DNA from: Microtetraspora fusca | GTDB taxonomy: Bacteria; Actinomycetota; Actinomycetes; Streptosporangiales; Streptosporangiaceae | NCBI RefSeq assembly: GCF_001570365.1 | Contig: NZ_BBYK01000041.1 | Coordinates: forward strand, 62,001-126,000 | Length of the DNA: 64,000 nucleotides | Direction of reading: 5' to 3' | Part shown: piece by piece, positions 40,920 through 49,610 of the stretch | Position numbering within the stretch: position 1 is the first letter of the stretch | Layout of the letters: the number at the start of each line of letters is the position of its first letter | Program-made: the position numbers and the translations under genes | Notes under the pieces: generated by a model | The model's database searches: none | What the model was told of the DNA's origin: nothing | Seen by the model: only the letters and a program-made list of their open reading frames with translations

Positions 40920-42800
40920 GTGGCGATGATGGGTGGGGGCTACGGCCCCCAGGTGATGCGGTCTCTCCGGCGTGACAGCTCGGTGACCAAGGAACGGCTC
41001 GCGCCCGGCACCGTCCGGCGCATCGCGGGGTACGCCCGGCCGTTCAAGCGGCAGATCGGCGGCTTCCTCGCGCTGGTGGTGGTCGGCGCGTTGATCGTGG
41101 TCGCCAACCCGCTGCTGATGAAGTCGGTCATCGACGACGGCATCGTGCCGCGCCGGGTCGACGTCGTGGTCTGGCTGGCCGTCGGCATCGCGGCGCTCGC
41201 CGTGGTCGACGCGCTGATCGGCCTGGGCCAGCGGTGGTTCTCGGCCCGCATCGGCGAGGGCCTGATCTACAACCTCCGCACCGAGGTCTTCGACCACGTC
41301 CAGCGCATGCCGGTGGCGTTCTTCATGCGGGCGCAGACGGGTGCGCTGGTGTCCCGGCTCAACACCGACGTCATCGGCGCGCAGCGGGCGCTCACCAGCA
41401 CCCTGTCGTCCGTGGTCTCCAACGTCGTCAGCCTGGTCGTGGTGCTCGGCGCCATGCTGGCGTTGTCCTGGCAGATCACCCTGGTCGCCCTCGTCCTGCT
41501 GCCGATCTTCATCTTCCCGGCGAAATGGGTCGGGCGCCGCATGTCGGCCCTCACCCGCGAGCAGATGCAGCTCGACGCCGAGATGAGCTCGATGATGACC
41601 GAGCGGTTCAACGTCGCCGGCGCCATGGTGGCCAAGCTGTACGGCAGGCCCGATGACGAGGCGGTCCACTTCGCCGGGCGGGCCGGACGGGTGCGCGACG
41701 TCGGCGTGGTCGTCGCGATGTACGGCGCGGTCTTCCGGATCGCGCTCGGCCTGGTCGCCGCGCTCGCCACCGCGCTCGTCTACGGGCTCGGCGGCACCCT
41801 CGCCGTGAACGGCGCCTTCGAGCTGGGCACGCTGGTCGCCCTCGCCGCCCTGCTGATGCGGCTGTACGGCCCGCTCACCAGCCTGTCGAACGTCCACGTC
41901 GACGTGATGACCGCGCTGGTCAGCTTCGACCGCGTCTTCGAGGTGCTCGACCTGAAGCCCATGGTCGCGCAGGCGCCCGACGCCCGCCCCGTCCCGGCCG
42001 GGCCGGTGACGATCGAGTTCGACGACGTCCACTTCCGCTACCCGGCGGCGTCCGAGGTGTCGCTGGCCTCGCTCGAATCCGTCGCCCGGCCGGACACCGG
42101 CCCGTCGCAGCCGGTGCTGAACGGGGTGTCGTTCACCGCGCGGCCCGGGGAGCTGGTCGCCCTGGTCGGCCACTCCGGCGCGGGCAAGACCACGATCACG
42201 TCGCTGGTCTCCCGCCTCTACGACGTGAACGAGGGCGCCGTCCGGCTCAACGGACGCGACGTCAGGGACGCCACCATGGACAGCATCAGGGACACGGTCG
42301 GCGTCGTCATGCAGGACTCGCACCTGTTCCACGACACGATCGGCAACAACCTGCGCTACGCCCGGCCGGAGGCGACCGACGAGGAGATCTGGGAGGCGCT
42401 GCGGGCGGCGCAGATCGGCGACCTCGTGAGCGCGCTCCCCGAGGGGCTGGACACGGTCGTCGGCGACCGCGGGTACCGGCTCTCCGGCGGCGAGAAGCAA
42501 CGGGTCGCGCTGGCCAGGCTGCTGCTCAAGGCCCCCAGCGTCGTCGTGCTGGACGAGGCCACCGCCCACCTCGACTCCGAGTCCGAGGCGGCGGTGCAGA
42601 CGGCGCTGAAGATCGCGCTCGCCGGCCGTACCTCGCTCGTGATCGCGCACCGGCTTTCCACGATCAGGGAGGCCGACACGATCCTGGTGATTCAGGACGG
42701 CCAGGTCGTCGAGCGGGGCGGCCACGACGAGCTGCTCGCCCGCGACGGCGCCTACGCCGAGCTCTACCGGACCCAGTTCACAGGTAGCCCAGACGCGTGA
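40920..42800 (+). CDS. ABC multidrug/lipid exporter, fused permease-ATPase
   Basis: A 626-residue type IV ABC half-transporter that would work as a homodimer or heterodimer. The membrane domain (about 30-310) has six helices. The ATPase has GHSGAGKTT, the Q loop in VMQDSHLF, LSGGEKQRVALARLL, VVVLDEATAHLD and the H loop in IAHRLSTI. Residues 360-385 contain an insertion (EVSLASLESVARPDTGPSQP) between strand segments of the ATPase. I choose the GTG at 40920, 6 nt after GGGAGG; the in-frame ATG at 40914 overlaps that site. The 3' end overlaps the convergent sulfotransferase by 23 bp. Confidence 0.9.
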   Translation: MAMMGGGYGPQVMRSLRRDSSVTKERLAPGTVRRIAGYARPFKRQIGGFLALVVVGALIVVANPLLMKSVIDDGIVPRRVDVVVWLAVGIAALAVVDALIGLGQRWFSARIGEGLIYNLRTEVFDHVQRMPVAFFMRAQTGALVSRLNTDVIGAQRALTSTLSSVVSNVVSLVVVLGAMLALSWQITLVALVLLPIFIFPAKWVGRRMSALTREQMQLDAEMSSMMTERFNVAGAMVAKLYGRPDDEAVHFAGRAGRVRDVGVVVAMYGAVFRIALGLVAALATALVYGLGGTLAVNGAFELGTLVALAALLMRLYGPLTSLSNVHVDVMTALVSFDRVFEVLDLKPMVAQAPDARPVPAGPVTIEFDDVHFRYPAASEVSLASLESVARPDTGPSQPVLNGVSFTARPGELVALVGHSGAGKTTITSLVSRLYDVNEGAVRLNGRDVRDATMDSIRDTVGVVMQDSHLFHDTIGNNLRYARPEATDEEIWEALRAAQIGDLVSALPEGLDTVVGDRGYRLSGGEKQRVALARLLLKAPSVVVLDEATAHLDSESEAAVQTALKIALAGRTSLVIAHRLSTIREADTILVIQDGQVVERGGHDELLARDGAYAELYRTQFTGSPDA

Positions 42801-43656
42801 GCTCCTCGCGCGCCACCTTCTCGGCCAGCGCGAGATCGGTGGCGGACAGCCGCGCCCGCCACGCCCCGGCAGGCGAGGGCGCCGTGCCGTACAGGGCGAC
42901 CGAGGAGAGCGGGGCGGAGAGGAACTCCGACGTCGCCGCCACGGCCTCGCCCGGCTCGGCCAGCACGTCCTCGTAGCGGAGCGTCAGCAACTGCTCACGC
43001 GGCAGCTCCCTGCGCAGGGTCGCGTTGAGCCGTACGGCGGCCCGCCAGCGCAGGGCGCACTTGCCCGCGGCGGGCATCTTCAGCCAGCGCTCCCGATGCT
43101 CGGCCGACCGCACACCGAGGAAGGCGCTGGGGAACTCGGCGTCCTCGCTGAGCATGTGGGGGCGGAACCAGGCCATGCACGCGGGGTCGGCCAGCATGTC
43201 GGCGACCACGTCCCGGCCGTCCCTGATGACCTGGACGAACCTGGCGTCGGGGAACGCCTGGAGCAGCACCGGCGCGCTGTAGAGCAGGTCGGGCCCGGCG
43301 TCGCCGAACACCGCGGGCGCCGGGTCCCGCACGCACGGGCCGTCCCCGACGACGCCGCTCGCCTCCCGGCAGGCGGCGGGGCACCCGGCGCAGGCGTCCG
43401 GGCCGATCCGCCACGCCTCCGCCAGCGCGTCCCTGATCACGCTCGGCGCGCCGCCGCTGCGCGCGATCGACGGCCGGCGCGCGAACGCGTAGACGACGCG
43501 GGCGACGGCGGGGCGGCCCATCGTCACGTGGAAGCCGGCGGAACGTTTCAGCACGCGGGCCAGCAGGTCGGCCCCGGAATGCGGAGCGCCGAGCACGAAC
43601 ACCGGACGATGGACCTTGACGCCGTTGACAACCAGGATGTGTGTCGGAGGTCGCAT
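42778..43656 (-). CDS. Sulfotransferase family protein
   Basis: A 292-residue PAPS-dependent sulfotransferase-like protein. The 5'-phosphosulfate loop is FVLGAPHSGADLLARVL near residue 23 and the 3'-phosphate motif region is FVQVIRDGRDVVADML, typical of bacterial sulfotransferase domains. A central insertion has four cysteines (ACAGCPAACREASGVVGDGPCVRD) that may bind a metal or form disulfides. The ATG at 43656 gives a normal N-terminus; the upstream extension has no support. The acceptor substrate is unknown. Its 3' end overlaps the ABC exporter gene on the other strand. Confidence 0.8.
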   Translation of the reverse strand: MRPPTHILVVNGVKVHRPVFVLGAPHSGADLLARVLKRSAGFHVTMGRPAVARVVYAFARRPSIARSGGAPSVIRDALAEAWRIGPDACAGCPAACREASGVVGDGPCVRDPAPAVFGDAGPDLLYSAPVLLQAFPDARFVQVIRDGRDVVADMLADPACMAWFRPHMLSEDAEFPSAFLGVRSAEHRERWLKMPAAGKCALRWRAAVRLNATLRRELPREQLLTLRYEDVLAEPGEAVAATSEFLSAPLSSVALYGTAPSPAGAWRARLSATDLALAEKVAREELTRLGYL

Positions 43657-43717
43657 AGGTACGGCTAGTCTGACACCCTTTGCGAGGTGAACGAACGCAG
43701 CGACACCAGGTCGCGTC

Positions 43718-44641
43718 GTGGCTGAACGTCCGCGCCGGCTGCGTCCCGGTGACACCGTCGCCGTAGTGGCCCCGTCCGGCCCGGTGGATCCCGAGCGGCT
43801 GGAACGCGGCACCGGCGTTCTCCGCGGGCTCGGCCTCGACGTGATCGTCGGTTCGCGGGCGCTCGGCAGTCAGGGGTTCCTCGCCGGGCCCGACTCCGCC
43901 CGGGTCGCCGACCTCCAGGCCGCCTGGTGCGATCCGCAGGTGTCCGCGGTGATCTGCGCCAGAGGCGGCTACGGCGCCACCCGGCTGCTCGGGGCGCTGG
44001 ACTGGGACGCGATGCGCGCCGCCGGGCCGAAGATCCTGCTCGGGTCGAGCGACGTCACCGCGCTCCACCGGGCGTTCGCCGCGGAGCTCGGCGTCGCGAC
44101 GCTCTTCGGCCCGATGCCCGCCTGCTCCCTCCTCGGCGTCCCGGAGGGCCCCGAGCCGGAGACGCTGGCCCGGCTGCGCGCGGCGCTGTTCGCGGGCGAG
44201 CGGCCCGAGCCCGTCCACGGGGACCGCGTCCTCCTCCAGGGCCGGGCCGAGGGCCCGCTGGGCGGCGGTAACCTCAGCCTGCTCGCCGCCCTCTGCGGCA
44301 CGCCGTACGGCTTCCGCGCGGACGGCCACATCGTCGTCCTGGAGGACGTGGGGGAGGCGCCGTACCGGATCGACCGGATGCTGACGCAGCTCCTGCAGAC
44401 GGGCGTCCTGGACGGCGCGGCGGGGTTCGCGCTCGGGTCGTGGACGCACTGCGGGGACCCGGACGAGGTGCTCGACGTCGTGGCCGAGCGGCTGGCCCCG
44501 CTCGGGGTCCCGATGGTCGCCGGCCTCCCCATCGGCCACGGCTCACCACAATTCAGTGTGTGGATGGAGGCGGATGGGGTTATTGATACGCAATCGTGTT
44601 CTCTGACCGGCCTTTTCCGCGATCCGGAGAGGGCACCCTGA
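43718..44641 (+). CDS. LD-carboxypeptidase (peptidase family S66)
   Basis: A 307-residue S66 family serine peptidase that cleaves L,D bonds in muropeptides during peptidoglycan recycling, or microcin-like conjugates in MccF relatives. The nucleophile Ser lies in LLGSSDVTALH, the Glu in VVLEDVGEAPYRIDRML and the His in GLPIGHGSPQ. The RGGYGATRLL segment is a family mark. No signal peptide, so it acts in the cytoplasm. The start is GTG. It is divergent from the sulfotransferase with a 61-bp gap and followed 43 bp later by an unrecognised gene. Confidence 0.92.
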   Translation: MAERPRRLRPGDTVAVVAPSGPVDPERLERGTGVLRGLGLDVIVGSRALGSQGFLAGPDSARVADLQAAWCDPQVSAVICARGGYGATRLLGALDWDAMRAAGPKILLGSSDVTALHRAFAAELGVATLFGPMPACSLLGVPEGPEPETLARLRAALFAGERPEPVHGDRVLLQGRAEGPLGGGNLSLLAALCGTPYGFRADGHIVVLEDVGEAPYRIDRMLTQLLQTGVLDGAAGFALGSWTHCGDPDEVLDVVAERLAPLGVPMVAGLPIGHGSPQFSVWMEADGVIDTQSCSLTGLFRDPERAP

Positions 44642-44684
44642 AACGCGCCCGGAAAAATCCTGGCGCGGCTGGAGGGATGGTGCT

Positions 44685-45641
44685 TTGGGACTCTTGCGGC
44701 GACTGCGCGGCCGGAAGCGGCCTGACCTTCCCGCACCGAGATCCGTCGAGGACGTCGACCTCGACTCCCTGCTCGCCCTGGTCGCCGAGACCATGGGCTT
44801 CACCTGCTCGTTCGCCCCGGACGGGACGTCCCTGACGATGGGGTCCCCGCCGCCCGGAAACGGCCGTGACGACCGGCCGGGCGAGGTGCGGGTGGTCAAC
44901 CTGGTCGGGCTGCGGCGCGAGGCCGCCCGCCGGTCCCGTGAGGACTGGCCGATGCTGGTCTCCGAGCACCTCGCCCACGCCGTGTCGGGCGAGCCGTTCG
45001 ACGCGTGCAACCTGGCGCCGATCCGGCCGCTGCTGCGCACCCGGGTGCGCGCCGCCGACGACCCGGCGATCCCCGACCCGTCCCGCATCATCGGCCGCCA
45101 CCTCAGCGCCGACCTGATCGAGGTGCTCACCGTCGGAGCCCGGCCGGTACGCCCGGAGGAGGCGTTCTGCTGGCCCATCCCCCCGGCCGAGGCGCTCGAC
45201 GTCGCCGTGGCCAACGCCCTGGCCGACGAGCGGCCCGCGGTGTCGCGGATCGACCTCGGCGGGGTGCGGGCGGGGCTGCTCGCCGCGCCCAGCGCGGCGG
45301 CCCACCTGCGCAGCCTGGAGCGCTACGTGCCGGTCCCCGACGACGGCATGCTGGTCGCGCTGCCCCACCCCGGCGTGCTGGCCCTCCACCCCGTGGACGG
45401 CATCGGCGTGGTGCGCGCGATCGAGCGGCTGCGGATCTTCGCTCAGCGGGAGTACGACGAGCGGCGCGACGGGCTCAGCCCCCACGTCTACTGGTGGCAC
45501 ATCGACGCCGGGCACGGGTGGCGGCTCACCCGCATCCAGGCGGACGTGATCGCGCAGGACGGCCAGACCCGCCTCGTCATCGCGCCGCCGCCGGAGTTCG
45601 CCCGGCTGCTGGCCAGGATCGCCGGCCAGGCCCGGCCCTGA
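44685..45641 (+). CDS. Conserved-type protein of unknown function
   Basis: A 318-residue soluble protein that I do not recognise. The TTG at 44685 is preceded by GGAGGG 8 nt upstream and gives the N-terminus LGLLRRLRGRKRPDLP. The rest has alternating hydrophobic strands, a RIIGRHLSADLIEVLTVGARPV segment, and a C-terminal HVYWWHIDAGHGWRLTRIQAD region with several aromatics and histidines. There are no membrane segments or nucleotide-binding motifs. Its GC codon pattern is normal for the window, so it is a real gene. It may share a promoter with the LD-carboxypeptidase. Confidence 0.7.
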   Translation: MGLLRRLRGRKRPDLPAPRSVEDVDLDSLLALVAETMGFTCSFAPDGTSLTMGSPPPGNGRDDRPGEVRVVNLVGLRREAARRSREDWPMLVSEHLAHAVSGEPFDACNLAPIRPLLRTRVRAADDPAIPDPSRIIGRHLSADLIEVLTVGARPVRPEEAFCWPIPPAEALDVAVANALADERPAVSRIDLGGVRAGLLAAPSAAAHLRSLERYVPVPDDGMLVALPHPGVLALHPVDGIGVVRAIERLRIFAQREYDERRDGLSPHVYWWHIDAGHGWRLTRIQADVIAQDGQTRLVIAPPPEFARLLARIAGQARP

Positions 45642-45686
45642 GACACCGGGCCCTGAGAGACCGGGCCCTGAGCCCGGGGCCGGGGG

Positions 45687-47501
45687 TCAGAGGCTGAGGG
45701 CCTGCGCGGTGTGGATCAGCGGCACGTGGCTGAACGCCTGCGGGAAGTTGCCCGCCAGCCGGCCCCGGCGCGGGTCGTACTCCTCGGCGAGCAGGCCGAC
45801 GTCGTTGCGCAGGGACAGCAGCCGCTCGAACAGCTCGACCGCCTCCTTCCTGCGGCCCACCATCGCCCGCGCCTCGGCCAGCCAGAAGCTGCAGGCGAGG
45901 AACGCGCCCTCGCCGCCCGGCAGGCCGTCCACCGGGTTGTCCTCGGCGGTCGGATAGCGCAGCACGAAGCCGTCCGCCATCAGCTCGCGCTCGATCGCCT
46001 CGATCGTGGAGTGCACCCGGGGGTCCTGCGGCGGGAGGAATCCGACGATCGGGATCATCAGCAGCGCCGCGTCCAGCTCGCGTGAGCCGTACGACTGGGT
46101 GAAGGTGCCGCGCTCGGAGTCGTAGCCCTTGTGGCACACCTCGGCGTGGATGCGGTCGCGCAGCGCCGCCCAGCGCTCGATCGGGCCGGTGCGCTCCAGC
46201 TCGCGGACCAGGCGGACGGCGCGGTCGGCGGCCACCCACGCCATGACCTTGGAGTGGACGAAGTGCCGCCGGGGGCCGCGGACCTCCCACAGGCCCTCGT
46301 CCGGCCGCTCCCACCCGCTCTCCAGGAAGTCCATCAGCTTGCGCACCAGCGACCAGGCGTGGCTGTTGGGCGGCAGGCCCCCGCGGCGGGCGACGTACAG
46401 GGAGTTGACCACCTCGCCGTAGACGTCGAGCTGGAGCTGGCCCGCCGCGCCGTTCCCGATGCGGACCGGGCGGGACTCCTCGTAGCCCGAGAGCCAGTCG
46501 AGCGTCATCTCGGGCAGCCGCCGCTCGCCGGCCACGCCGTACATGATCTGCAGGTCCTCGGCGCGGCCGGCGATGGCGCGCAGCAGCCACTCGCGCCAGG
46601 CGCGGGCCTCGTCGAGATAGCCGGTGCCGACGAGGGCGTCGAGGGTCATCGTGGCGTCGCGCAGCCAGCAGTAGCGGTAGTCCCAGTTGCGCACGCCGCC
46701 GAAGTCCTCCGGCAGCGAGGTCGTGGGGGCGGCGACGATGCCGCCGGTCGGGGAGTAGGTCAGCGCCTTGAGGGTGATCAGCGAGCGGACCACCGCGTCA
46801 CGCCATCGCCCCTGGTAGTCGCAGGTGGAGACCCACTCCTTCCAGAGTTGCTCGGTCTCCGTCAACTGCTCGAACGCGTCGATGCGCTCGGGGGCCTCCA
46901 GATGGGAGGGGTGCCAGGTGAACACGAACGGCACCCGGTCCCCGGCCGAGACGGTGAAGGTCCCGGTGTGGCGGTAGTCGCCGCCCTTCAGCGGGACGCC
47001 GGAGTGCAGCCACACCGAGTCGGGCCCGCCGACGGCCAGCAGGTGGCCGTCCACGCGGCGGACCCAGGGCACGATCCGGCCGTAGTCGAAGCGGATGCGG
47101 ATCTCGGTGGCCATCTCGACGCTGCCCGACAGGCACTCGACGATCCGGACCAGGTCGGGGTTGGACTGCCGGGGCGGCATGAAGTCGATCACCTTGACCG
47201 CGCCGGTCGGCGTCTCCCACACGGTCTCCAGGATCAGTGTCTCGTCCCGGTAGGACCGCCGGGTGGCCATGGGCTCCGGTTCGCCCCCGTGGCCTCGGCC
47301 GCCCGGGCCGTTCCCGCCGAAGGCGCTCGCGGGGGCGAGCTTCCAGCGGCCGTTTGAGGCGTCGCCGAGGAGCGCGGCGAAGCAGGCGGGGGAGTCGAAC
47401 CTGGGGAGGCAGAGCCAGTCGATCGAGCCGTTCCGCCCCACGAGGGCGGCGGACTGCATGTCTCCGATGAGCGCGTAGTCCTCGATCCGCATGCGGATCA
47501 C
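45687..47501 (-). CDS. Glycoside hydrolase family 15 protein (trehalase or glucoamylase type)
   Basis: A 604-residue GH15 enzyme. Residues 6-35 (IEDYALIGDMQSAALVGRNGSIDWLCLPRFDSPACFAALLG) are the typical N-terminal beta-domain. The (alpha/alpha)6 barrel has GVRNWDYRYCWLRDATMTLDAL, DEGLWEVRGPRRHFVHSKVM with the catalytic Glu, and LAEEYDPRRGRLAGNFPQAFSHVPLIHTA with the second acid. Actinobacterial members of this type include the mycobacterial trehalase, so trehalose or an alpha-glucan is the likely substrate. It starts 1 bp after the stop of the YczE-like gene and is probably cotranscribed. The ATG at 47492 is an alternative start. Confidence 0.9.
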   Translation of the reverse strand: MIRMRIEDYALIGDMQSAALVGRNGSIDWLCLPRFDSPACFAALLGDASNGRWKLAPASAFGGNGPGGRGHGGEPEPMATRRSYRDETLILETVWETPTGAVKVIDFMPPRQSNPDLVRIVECLSGSVEMATEIRIRFDYGRIVPWVRRVDGHLLAVGGPDSVWLHSGVPLKGGDYRHTGTFTVSAGDRVPFVFTWHPSHLEAPERIDAFEQLTETEQLWKEWVSTCDYQGRWRDAVVRSLITLKALTYSPTGGIVAAPTTSLPEDFGGVRNWDYRYCWLRDATMTLDALVGTGYLDEARAWREWLLRAIAGRAEDLQIMYGVAGERRLPEMTLDWLSGYEESRPVRIGNGAAGQLQLDVYGEVVNSLYVARRGGLPPNSHAWSLVRKLMDFLESGWERPDEGLWEVRGPRRHFVHSKVMAWVAADRAVRLVRELERTGPIERWAALRDRIHAEVCHKGYDSERGTFTQSYGSRELDAALLMIPIVGFLPPQDPRVHSTIEAIERELMADGFVLRYPTAEDNPVDGLPGGEGAFLACSFWLAEARAMVGRRKEAVELFERLLSLRNDVGLLAEEYDPRRGRLAGNFPQAFSHVPLIHTAQALSL

Positions 47502-47502
47502 G

Positions 47503-48120
47503 CTAATACGTACGGGCGGGAAGGGCGCGCAGAGTTTTCATGAAGAACTGGGTCGTCGGTCCGATCGTGAGGGCGAAGATGATCGTCCCGACGCCGACGG
47601 TGCCGCCCAGGAGCCAGCCCACGGCGAGCACGCTCAGCTCCACCAGGGTCCGGGCCACGCGGATGGACAGGCCGAGGCGGTGCAGGCCGGTCATCAGCCC
47701 GTCGCGCGGCCCCGGTCCGAAGCCGGCGCCGATGTAGAGGCCGGACGCGGCGGCGATGCAGACGATGCCGCCGAGCAGGAACGCCCACTTCACCACCCAG
47801 AAGGACGGCGCGGGAACCAGCGCCATGGTGGCGTCGGCGCAGGTCCCGACCACCAGGACGTTGCTGATCGTGCCGAGGCCGGGGCGCTGGCGCAGCGGGA
47901 TCCACAGCAGCAGCACGAGGGCGCCGACGAGGTTGATGCACAGGCCCATCGACCAGCCGGTGCGGATGGACATCCCCTGGTGGAACACCTCCCAGGGGTC
48001 GAGGCCGAGCCCGGAGTGGACCAGCAGGCCGATCCCGGCGCCGTAGCCGGCCAGCCCGACGTACAGCCGCAGGAGCCGGGCCGGCAGGGAACCCGCCCGG
48101 GGTAGTGAGAGTTCGCTCAT
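47503..48120 (-). CDS. YczE/YitT-type integral membrane protein
   Basis: A 205-residue membrane protein from the ATG at 48120, with five to six helices (about 14-33, 50-68, 77-97, 106-124, 150-170 and 176-195). Conserved segments include GLGLDPWEVFHQGMSIRTG and GLYIGAGFGPGPRDGLMTGL, which are diagnostic of the YczE/YyaS/YitT group. Genes of this type are characteristically divergent from a MocR regulator (YczR), exactly as here. The transported or sensed compound is unknown. The GH15 gene follows at 1 bp. Confidence 0.88.
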   Translation of the reverse strand: MSELSLPRAGSLPARLLRLYVGLAGYGAGIGLLVHSGLGLDPWEVFHQGMSIRTGWSMGLCINLVGALVLLLWIPLRQRPGLGTISNVLVVGTCADATMALVPAPSFWVVKWAFLLGGIVCIAAASGLYIGAGFGPGPRDGLMTGLHRLGLSIRVARTLVELSVLAVGWLLGGTVGVGTIIFALTIGPTTQFFMKTLRALPARTY

Positions 48121-48159
48121 AGTGGTTCCATGATCCGGGCCATTGACTTGCAAATAAAG

Positions 48160-48180
48160 GGCCAATCGGGACAATTGGCC
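48160..48180. promoter_or_regulatory. Operator between yczE-like and MocR genes
   Basis: GGCCAAT (48160-48166) and ATTGGCC (48174-48180) make perfect 7-bp inverted arms with a 7-bp spacer, ending 2 bp before the regulator ATG. A third, similar half (GGCCATT, 48139-48145) lies 21 bp upstream in direct orientation. Two-site arrangements of inverted and direct halves are known for MocR regulators. The site probably serves autoregulation and control of the divergent membrane protein. Confidence 0.65.
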
Positions 48181-48182
48181 TT

Positions 48183-49610
48183 ATGGACCGATATCTTAGT
48201 GCGCGTCAACTGGCTCGCCTCGTCCAGATCCCGCCCGAGACGCGGCCCTACTACAAGGCACTCGCCGAGTCGGTGCGGTCGCTGATCCTCGACGGCCGCC
48301 TCGCCGTACGCGTGCGACTTCCCGCGGAGCGGCACCTCGCCGAGGAGCTGGGCGTCAGCCGCACCACCGTCACCACCGCCTACGACCGGCTGCGGGAGCA
48401 GGGCTATCTGGAGAGCCGCCAGGGGGCCGGAAGCTGGACCGTGCTGCCCGACCCCGCCGCGCTCGGCGTGGAGGGCCCCTGGGTCGCGCCCGACGACGAG
48501 GGACGGCTGCCGCTGCACTGCGCCGCGCCGCCCGCCACGCCGTACCTGGGGGACGCCATCGCGGCGGCGGCCGAGGCCCACCACCGGTACGCGCTGGGCA
48601 TGGGCTACGACCCGATCGGCGTCGCGCCGCTGCGGGAGGCCGTCGCCCGCAGGTACAGCGAGCGCGGCGTCGCCACCCGCCCCGAGCAGATCATGATCAC
48701 CGCGGGCGCCCAGCACGCCATCCACCTCGTCATGTCACTGCTCGTCGGCCCGCAGGACCCGGTGCTGGTGGAGTCGCCCACCTTCCCGCACGCCGTCGAC
48801 GTCGCGCGGCTGCGCGGCGCCCGGCTCGTCCCGGTCGGCATCCAGGAGGACGGCTGGCACCTCGACCTGCTGGAGTGCGCGCTCCGGCAGTCGGCCGCCC
48901 GGCTCGCGTACGTCATCCCGGACTTCCACAATCCCACCGGCCACCTGATGGGGGACGAGGACCGGGCCGCGCTGGTGGCCGCCGCGCGCCGCCACGACAC
49001 GATCCTGCTGGCCGACGAGACCTGGGCCGAGCTGGCGCTCGACGACGTCGGCCCCCGCAGGCCGATCGCCTCCTTCGACACCGACGGCCGGGTGATCAGC
49101 ATCGGCTCGGCGTCCAAGCTCTGGTGGGGCGGCCTGCGTGTGGGCTGGATCCGCGCCACCGCCGCGCTGGTTCGCAGGCTCGCCCTCTTCCGGGCCTCCG
49201 TGGACATCTCCGGCGCGATCGTCGAGCAGCTCGCGGTGGCCCACCTGTTCGACCGGCTGGAGGAGACCCGCGCCGACCGGTGCCGCTCGCTGCGCGCCTC
49301 GCGGGCGGCGCTCGTCGCGGCGCTGCGCGCGGACCTGCCCTCGTGGACCTTCACGCCGCCGCCCGGAGGCGGCTCGCTGTGGATCAGGCTGGACGCGCCG
49401 GTCGCCACCCCGATCTCCGACGCGGCGGCGGCGCGGGGCGTGCGGATCGCGCCCGGTCCGTGGTTCGGCGTGGACGGGACGCTCGAACACTACGTCAGGA
49501 TCCCGTTCACCCAGCCGCCCGACGTCCTCACCGACGCCGTCCGCCGCATCGCCGCCGGCACCGGCTCGTACGGCTACCGCCCGGCCGAGCCGCTCACACC
49601 GACCCTCTGA
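48183..49610 (+). CDS. MocR family regulator (GntR-aminotransferase fusion), YczR-like
   Basis: A 475-residue MocR protein. The N-terminal GntR winged helix spans about residues 22-95 (YKALAESVRSLILDGRL...AEELGVSRTTVTTAYDRLREQGYL). The C-terminal fold-type I aminotransferase-like domain (about 115-475) binds PLP: GYDPIGVAPLREAVARRY, NPTGH, LLADETWAELAL and the lysine region SIGSASKLWWGGLRVGW with the PLP lysine. These regulators sense a PLP adduct with an amine or amino acid. It is divergent from the yczE-like gene, as for YczR. Its 3' end overlaps the convergent TRIC gene by 17 bp. Confidence 0.93.
   Translation: MDRYLSARQLARLVQIPPETRPYYKALAESVRSLILDGRLAVRVRLPAERHLAEELGVSRTTVTTAYDRLREQGYLESRQGAGSWTVLPDPAALGVEGPWVAPDDEGRLPLHCAAPPATPYLGDAIAAAAEAHHRYALGMGYDPIGVAPLREAVARRYSERGVATRPEQIMITAGAQHAIHLVMSLLVGPQDPVLVESPTFPHAVDVARLRGARLVPVGIQEDGWHLDLLECALRQSAARLAYVIPDFHNPTGHLMGDEDRAALVAAARRHDTILLADETWAELALDDVGPRRPIASFDTDGRVISIGSASKLWWGGLRVGWIRATAALVRRLALFRASVDISGAIVEQLAVAHLFDRLEETRADRCRSLRASRAALVAALRADLPSWTFTPPPGGGSLWIRLDAPVATPISDAAAARGVRIAPGPWFGVDGTLEHYVRIPFTQPPDVLTDAVRRIAAGTGSYGYRPAEPLTPTL

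Noticed and set aside
40560-42725. 721-codon minus-strand frame opposite the enoyl-CoA hydratase and ABC exporter
   Set aside because: Shadow frame of two well-supported genes; composition is His/Asp/Arg-rich without any motif.
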